A stretch of DNA of 64,000 nucleotides, taken from the NCBI GenBank assembly GCA_032622095.1, contig CP136061.1, positions 233,986,944 to 234,050,943 on the forward strand, read 5' to 3'. Positions within the stretch are counted from its first letter, which is position 1. Each line of letters opens with the position of its first letter. Positions 57,676 to 64,000 of this stretch are shown in pieces. The position numbers were made by a program, and so were the translations under genes. The stretch is from Siphonodentalium dalli (lineage: Eukaryota > Mollusca > Scaphopoda > Gadilida > Siphonodentaliidae). Under the pieces are notes generated by a model. It was not told the DNA's origin. It did no database searches and worked only from the letters and a program-made list of their open reading frames with translations.

Positions 57676-60640
57676 TACATCTCATGCAAGAAATGGTTTT
57701 CCAAATCGAAGATGGCGGCCAAAATGGCGACCGAAATTTGAAAACACGCCTACATTTCTTTAATTTCTTAGGATGGGCGTTATTGTTTCGCGATTTCTAC
57801 CCACCATTACATGTTGATATGTATGAATTATTCATTAGGGTTTGGCAAGTGATACTCACAGTCAATATGGCGGCCAACTGGCGGGCAGCAATTGAAAAGA
57901 AGCCGATATTATCACATACTAATTTCAACTTTTTGTCATAATATTGATTTGTATAAAAGAAACGGTACATAATATAAGCCAGATATTAGTTCCAATGTAA
58001 GTCGTAGCCTTTTGGAAGGATGAAAACCCACAATTGCAATGTGGCATTTCAAAATCCATTCTCCACTAAGGGCTCATACTGGCCGTAACCGTATATAGGT
58101 GCGCCGAATAGTCATATTATGACAAAACAACAGTACCTGAGCTTATTCTGAATTGCCACATTCAGCATTATCTAGACTCGTTTCCGTCTCTTCGTCAGAT
58201 TAATCTATCTCACTCATAACAACAGTTCACTACTCTTCTTTGTAGGAGTGTGCCACTAATCGGAATGTTTCAAACAATACATATGCCGGTGTCCAGCTCA
58301 CGTGTTGGTTTCGAAAGCTTGGAATTCTTAGAGAGCTTCATTCGTGGTATAGCTTATGGTATAATTCAGATGCTACATATGGGGTATATGCGTCATCTTT
58401 TGCGATACACTATAAAGGTATTCGGTCGATGCGTATACTAGCTTAAGAAGGACCTATCTATCTGCGTATTGTCAGCTTTAGTGACCTAATGGGGATAACA
58501 ACGTGTACACCTGGTGATCTTCCCAAAGAGCCACTTCTCAATATATGGTTCATCAATTCACATACTCATCTAATGCACTGACGTACTCGACAACTTCTGT
58601 ATATGGCTTCGAATGTTGAAAGCCCGACATTTGACGGATGCATTTCTGCTAAGGCGTAGAAGACCATAATGCATAATATACCCAAACTCATTGAACATGA
58701 TCATAAGAACAAGCTTGTTGGCGTCCAGCAATCGTCTCACCGAACAGATCCAAGCAGATGATAACAATACATACAATGCTAGTGTGTGGGTATGTGTCAT
58801 GATAGTGGAAATGAAATTGGACCATGACTGCACCGCCCCTTATTTTGTTATGTTTTAGATTCAGACAGGATCTCACGTGTGGCTTTGCTTTCCTTGTATG
58901 ATAAGATTGTATGTTCCCATCCGTTTGGAAGCCGTTCTTAAACAACTGGACCAGGAGTATGCCATTGGCTACTGCTGTATAAGCCCCACCAAGACTGTGG
59001 TGTAGTCTTAAAGGCGATACCTTTGATAGTTGGTTGATATGTCATACTCACGCTGGGTGGTATGGTTCAAGAAAGTACAAATACCATCAACAAAAGGGTG
59101 AAATGTTCAAAGCGAAGAACATCCAGAGGAATGTTACGTTGATGAGCTCTTGCATTCAGTTCAACAAACGTTGGTACACCAAGTGATTTCTTGGTAACAT
59201 CACCAATGCGACCATTATCCTGCATGAGACATTAACTACTATATTCTAAAGTTATATATATAAAGCTATATGATCATAAAGGTCGCGTTCCCCAACGGCC
59301 ACAGCCATTGCCATCGAGACTATAAATTGTTCTTTAAATACATAGTGAAATAAATGCACCACAGTTCCTGACATTTTCTTGAATAATACCGCCCACATAC
59401 TGACACTAACCCCGAGAGAGGATAACAAAACACGCATACATTCATGCTATAAAGACATTATCCTTTATTCCATCCGACAAAAGTGTACGTAGTTGAATCA
59501 GAAAGGCTTCGAAACGGATGTGGAAATACAATCTTACCACACCAAATAAAACCGACACGCATGACATTCGATATCTTAAACATGCACCAGGTGTAGGGGT
59601 GGTGTATACAGTGGCCCATTTCATTCCCACTATCATGGCGCATGTCTACAAACTAGCACCGCGAGCATTGTTCTTCTCTGCTGGGAGATATTCGACGAGA
59701 CAACTGCGGGGCGTCACACAGTTTGCTTCGGATAATGGTCAAGAAGTGTGGGTAGTCTGTACACTAGGGTCTTCTCCTTAGCAGATAGACATCTGGCCAA
59801 GGGAATGAGACAGCTAGCAACCTTCAAAACACTGTCGAAGTTGTCCACATATGCCAATGCGTTCGCTGAGTTTGTGAGTTGACGAACCATCTATTGAGAA
59901 GTGACTAGCTAACTGGTTCGCCAGGTGTACATGTCGTTATCCCATGGGATATGAGACGCATACATAGAGATGACCTTCTGTAAGCTAGACACCGGAAAAT
60001 GAATTGTTTGAAACGTTATGATTAGAGGGACCCTACTCCCAGGAAGTGGTGAATACTTTGTCGGTGTGAGCGACCTAGATTTATCAGACAAAGAAATGGA
60101 AGCTGGTCCAGATAATTATGGACGTCACGTGGCATATCAGAATCTGTTATAGGTAATTGTTCTGATATAACTATTCGGCGCACCTACGCTTACGGCCATT
60201 ATCGGCGCTAAGTGGAGACTGGATTTCGAAATGCCACATCGCGATATTAATTGTGGTGTTTCATCTTTCCAGAAGGATACGAGCTATATTATGCGTTTTG
60301 ATACCTTTAAGTTGAACTAGTAGATGGTTTATGTACAGTTTCGTTCATACATACCGATATTATGACAAAAAGTTGAAATTAATATGTGAAAATATCGATT
60401 TCTTTTCAATTTCTAGCCGCCGATTTAGCAGCGATCTTGGCTGTGAGTATCAATTGCCAAACCCTAATGAATACTTCATGTCACTATTCCATATCAACAT
60501 GTAATGGTGGATAGAAATGGCGAAACAATAACGCCCATCGTAAGAAAGTAAAGTAATGTTGACATGTTTTCAAATTTCGGTCGCCATTTTGGCCGCCATC
60601 TTCGATTTGGAAAACAATTTCTTGCATGAGATGTAATTAC
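57676..60640. repeat. ~3-kb palindrome of two diverged ~1.3-1.4-kb units
   Basis: The outer arms 57676-57960 and 60358-60640 are clearly inverted (TCTCATGCAAGAAATGGTTT / AAACAATTTCTTGCATGAGA; AAGATGGCGGCCAAAATGGC / GCCATTTTGGCCGCCATCTT). Pairing continues inwards through TGTTTCAAACAATACAT at 58267 / its complement near 60010, AGAAGTGGC-type blocks at 58530/59900, and the 58780-58950 / 59490-59660 segment, to about 59105 / 59340. Conserved peptides appear when left-plus and right-minus frames are compared: FQTIHMPVSS / FQTIHFPVSS, RLYVPIRLEAVLKQL / RLYFHIRFEAFLIQL, GGMVQES / GGIIQEN. This suggests each unit once carried a coding sequence. All frames are now broken, and I recognise no family. 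The minus-strand frame at 59052-59219 (DNGRIGDVTKKSLGVPTFVE...) is bounded by acceptor- and donor-like sites. Confidence 0.7.
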
Positions 60641-60642
60641 TT

Positions 60643-61060
60643 CACCTCAGTATTTCCAACTCAATTGTAAGCATGGGTGGAGTTGTCTCGACAATAATGC
60701 CCAATGATGTGAATATGAGGGAATTTCGGTGATTTTTCAAAATCTGTCCGCCATTGTGGGCACCATTTTGGATTTGGGGGACTTTTATTTGGATATGGTA
60801 CAAGGACAGTTCTTCGCCTAAGTGTTCCCAACTTACAATAGTAAGCAGGTGTGGAGTTGTCATGACAATAATGCTCACTGATGTTAAAATCAGCGATTTT
60901 CGGCGATTTTTTATTTCTGGTGGCCATTTTGGCCGCCATCTTGGATTTGGGTAAATATTCCTCAACTCAGGTATAAGAGGAATCCTAGCTCGAGTATCTC
61001 CTGCAAATATATATGCATGGGTGTTGTTATAATAGCAATAACATTCATTGATTCGATTCA
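60643..61060 (+). repeat. ~172-bp tandem units with ATGGCGGCC-type motifs
   Basis: GTAAGCATGGGTGGAGTTGT at 60667, GTAAGCAGGTGTGGAGTTGT at 60840 and ATATGCATGGGTGTTGTTAT near 61009 mark successive units. Each carries ACAATAATGC.CA.TGATG, a GCGATTTT or GTGATTTTTC block and CGCCATTTTG/GCCGCCATC then TTGGATTTGGG. The longest minus-strand frame of the window (60642-61061) simply translates this array and shows the same repeat in its peptide. Confidence 0.75.
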
Positions 61061-61129
61061 TAACATCGCGTTATTAACGGAGATTAGGCTTTGACCTATG
61101 ATACCGGCATTTGGGAAAACGTGATATCG

Positions 61130-61625
61130 GACAAAAATATCCCGCAATGAATGCATATTATGGTCCCCATGTGTTCGCCAATGACTCCTCTATATGATAA
61201 ATGTATAACAAAAATTCTAACATTTTCCCACAGAGACAAACTAAATGTGGTAACATGTCAGAAAAATAGCATATTTTCACATTTCGGCGGCCATCTTGGC
61301 CGCCATATTGGATTCTGGTGTCGGATTTTTGGCTAATTTGTAAGGGTTGTATATTAGCATAACGAATCGAGCGGAAAACAAGACCGCATGTGCTATCATC
61401 TTTACTATAATGGCGATCAAAGAGACCTGGTGCATTTAGAAAAAATGGCCGCCATGATGGACGCCATCTTGTCTGGAGTCTCTGCGGCCACTTTTTTTTC
61501 TTGTTAACAAGTGAAAAAAATTAGAGGAGACCTTAAGGAAGAAAATTAGTGGGGTGAAGTTAAGTCCTGGTGGGGGGGGGGGGGGGGGTGCAGAGGTCGA
61601 CCAATATCTCCTGGACTATAATGCC
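61130..61625 (+). repeat. Family G block, copy 2, with G17 run
   Basis: It aligns with 41666-42070 throughout: CATTTCGGCGGCCATCTTGG, CATAACGAATCGA, CAAAGAGACCTGGTGCAT, GGCCGCCATGATGGACGCCA, AGTTAAGTCCTGGT, then G17 at 61572-61588 and AGGTCGACCAATAT. It follows the 57.7-60.6 kb unit here as it does at 41 kb, with the 172-bp array inserted between. Confidence 0.75.
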
Positions 61626-62169
61626 CGTAGAAAGGTAGTTCCAAGTATTTATCGACATATTTCGATACCAGGACAAATTCAAAAGCGAATATCATAAGGT
61701 CTATTTTGGAGTGCAAATCGCCATGACAGTCAGTGGCTTTAAAGTATAGGACCCAGGTGTAAAACCTCGATTGAATCATAATGTGTCCGAAAGGAATACC
61801 TCAAATGATACCAGATGGAGTGGAGATCTCCAGATGCAGAAGAACATACATCGCCAGACGCTTATCTAAACGGGTTACGCCTTCTGTCATCAAAATCGGA
61901 TTGTCTTGTACCTGCCAGCAAACAAACCAGAATTTCAGCCATTTTCATGAAATTACGAAGTCAACACGACAATAGAGCCGACGTGTAATTCGGCCATTTT
62001 ACGCACGTTCTTAATTCTTCCACAAACACCTGTTTATTCCCCGGGAATTAAGTCACTTCTGTGATAAGAATAAATTGATGTCGAGATGTATCCATGCTTG
62101 GGATTGGTTGGTTTCACACGACGTTTTCTCTGTCGGGCTGAGTATATATATATATAAAAGATCTCTAAT
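61626..62169. other. Unassigned sequence
   Basis: Nothing recognised. Confidence 0.3.
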
Positions 62170-62298
62170 GAGTCACAATTCTCAGTATACGAAATTTATT
62201 AACCGAGTGCACTAAATTCGATTCGAGCCGATCTTTAGCGAGACTCGAATCGAATTTAGTGGACGAGGTTAATAAATTCCGCATAGAATTGCGACTTG
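62170..62298. repeat. Long hairpin, ~57-nt arms
   Basis: AGTCACAATTCTCAGTATAC, GAAATTTATTAACCGAGTGC and ACTAAATTCGATTCGAG pair with CTCGAATCGAATTTAGTGGA, CGAGGTTAATAAATTCCGCA and TAGAATTGCGACTTGAG around the loop CCGATCTTTAGCGAGA. Confidence 0.8.
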
Positions 62299-62406
62299 AG
62301 ATTCATTTTATCACATACTCACAATAGTAAGGAAAAACGATATCGAAACGGCTGGGGTTAGAACATAATTAATATGGATTTCATTATCACGACCAAAGAG
62401 GAAGTA

Positions 62407-62536
62407 AAGACACATTCAGTAAAATGTAGTTCCAATTTAAATGTGTTTTTTCATGTTGACAAAATTGTTCAAGACACATTCAATAAAATATAGTTCCATT
62501 TTAAATGTGTTTTTTCATGTTGACAAAATTGTTCAA
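62407..62536 (+). repeat. 64-bp tandem duplication
   Basis: AAGACACATTCAGTAAAATG and AAGACACATTCAATAAAATA start the two units (62407, 62471). Both continue through TTAAATGTGTTTTTTCATGT and TGACAAAATTGTTCAA. Confidence 0.9.
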
Positions 62537-62932
62537 CCATCATATCACCATGCTATCTCAAAGTCAATACTAAATACCCCAACACAAATCGAATATCATA
62601 ATTATATTCTAGTTAACATAATAATAATGATCCGGCATTGACATCGACATATCGTTGGTCTAGTCTCTTTATACGTCACTGTGCGTACCGAAAATACACA
62701 TGTGTCTTACTAAAAAAAATATGAGGCCGTGTTTAGGGGTTAATTATGTGTTAGGTATATATAGCCTAAACGTTTTGGTCAGGGCTATATATAACTTCCA
62801 ACGAATACACTAAATTATAGACCCTTCATGTCATATCCGATTACCGAGCCTATATATATATATACATGCAGCTGTGGACAAATACTGAATAACTCAGCTG
62901 AATAACTAAGTAAATGCTGCCCCTGATTTCAT
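62537..62932. other. Unassigned sequence
   Basis: TA-rich. It includes an imperfect inverted GTATATATAGCC / GGCTATATATAAC pair around 62755-62795. Confidence 0.35.
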
Positions 62933-62936
62933 TTAA

Positions 62937-63430
62937 AGGCACGTGCGGCCTTAATTGTCGAAAATATTCATATTTGTTCCAATCACCGTAAACAGAAAAA
63001 CATTAAAATGCATACAGTTTCGTTCATATATACCATGACCATCGCGTAAACAGCATGTTATCACAAAGACCTACTATATTTTACGTAAGCAAGAGCCTGA
63101 TTGTGTTACAGAAGACAGCACAATGCTGCTGGCTAATCACACACAAATGGCATAAACGCTCTTTATTAGTTCCATATCAGGAATTCACCAACAAAGAACG
63201 CTCTTTATGTTTACCATCATAATATAAACAAACACCAGAAAAGTTACTTTTTATGCTTTTGTTTACATAACAATGGTCAAACATATGACAATAACATACT
63301 GTTTATGCGATATTTCTTATTTATAAACGGACAAAGTCTGTCTACATTTTAATGTTCTTTCTGTTTGTGGCGGTTTTTGACGGGTGGAAATATTTTCACA
63401 GGATAACCACCACCAAGGCCAACAGTACCT
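62937..63430 (-). mobile_element. Family A TTAA-flanked MITE, copy 5
   Basis: A full-length 494-bp reverse copy with TTAA at 62933-62936 and 63431-63434. Its ends are AGGCACGTGCGGCC and CAACAGTACCT. Confidence 0.85.
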
Positions 63431-63434
63431 TTAA

Positions 63435-64000
63435 CTGATCGACACAAATAAAGTATATTATAACACATATTACCGGTTATAAATAAAGCCTAGGACTGTA
63501 CTCAGTTCTGCCATCGACTGGAAGAGAGAGCTATAGGGTTGCCAAATAACCACTCGAAGGTTAGTACAAACACACAACCAGAATATAGCACCAGCTATAT
63601 ACATGTATCATATATTCTAGGCCAAATACATCTTTATCATGTACATATTCTCTGTCATCTTGTTTAAATTCGTGCAAACCATTGTATTTGGGAGCTGGGA
63701 TAGTTTTAAGTTATGTTAGAACTGTCATTGGAAATTTAATATAGTTGGATCTTCTTTATTCAATTCGCTTCTTCATTTCGTCGAGTAGTAACACGGCACA
63801 ATGACGCATCACAACTGCACACCATATCAAACACAGAACATCACTCGTCCCGGAGATTTTCTTTGATACTAACTCGAGAGAAATCCAAGAAATATCGAGA
63901 TCATAGATAGGCGCACATGCTTGCAAGAAAACAAACATATAGAATTTAAAAGCAATTTCCTGGCTCTGTGGCATCTGAGTGGGTTCTTGTTGAATTCTTT
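63435..64000. other. Unassigned sequence to the window end
   Basis: No repeat match. A 72-codon minus-strand frame (63974-63756) has a hydrophobic stretch near its start but no other support. Confidence 0.25.

Noticed and set aside
60642-61061. Longest open frame in the window (139 codons, minus strand)
   Set aside because: It lies wholly in the ~172-bp tandem array and its peptide simply repeats with the DNA, so it is a product of repeat structure rather than a gene.

Overview
This window looks like a gene-poor, AT-rich stretch of an animal nuclear genome. The best guess is a mollusc, probably a bivalve, at moderate confidence. Three things point there: no bacterial-style gene packing; open reading frames that never exceed about 140 codons; and dispersed repeats whose 3' ends carry GGACGGACGG runs followed by a TTTCAGGTGAGCTAAAA end, or ACAGACAG tails followed by AAAATATAT, both familiar from bivalve genomic repeats. 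I see no rRNA, no convincing tRNA, no CRISPR array and no intact transposase or reverse transcriptase.

Most of the sequence that can be explained is non-autonomous mobile DNA, and most of that is foldback (hairpin-forming). Recurring families, named here for cross-reference: A, five copies of a ~494-bp TTAA-flanked MITE (608, 4480, 49426, 56415, 62937). B, three copies of a TTAA-flanked piggyBac-like MITE carrying two 69-bp hairpins that are inverted relative to each other (1433, 15097, 26879), plus a relic at 7961. C, three ~200-bp TA-flanked mariner-type foldbacks (7006, 37738, 43734). D, ~825-bp foldbacks (54382, and a copy at 23377 with nested insertions). E, hairpin elements (23733, 52152 and fragments). 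F, G-run-ended elements (13565, 24494). H, elements with a 161-bp palindrome at one end (46022, 53749). O, an element with ~130-bp inverted ends (55222). A ~1.2-kb piggyBac-like element lies at 28820.

There are also tandem and tail-type repeats: ~130-bp units with TGACCTTGA/TCAAGGTCA motifs (20994-21640, 34845-35220), a 51.4-53.3 kb array of ~140-165-bp units, a 400-bp tandem duplication (26146-27300), a triplicated segment (37021-38060) and several minisatellites. Around 57.7-60.6 kb two diverged ~1.3-1.4-kb copies of one unit lie head to head as a ~3-kb palindrome; a third partial copy is at 41095.

Host gene content is sparse and uncertain. The best candidate is a small secreted-protein gene near 45.4-46.0 kb: TATA box, signal-peptide exon and an in-phase second exon, with a faint resemblance to the N-terminus of TIMP-type inhibitors. 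A family H element lies directly behind it. A second good isolated exon is at 17520-17624. A few weaker open, splice-bounded segments are listed at low confidence. Long stretches, described individually, hold nothing I can recognise.
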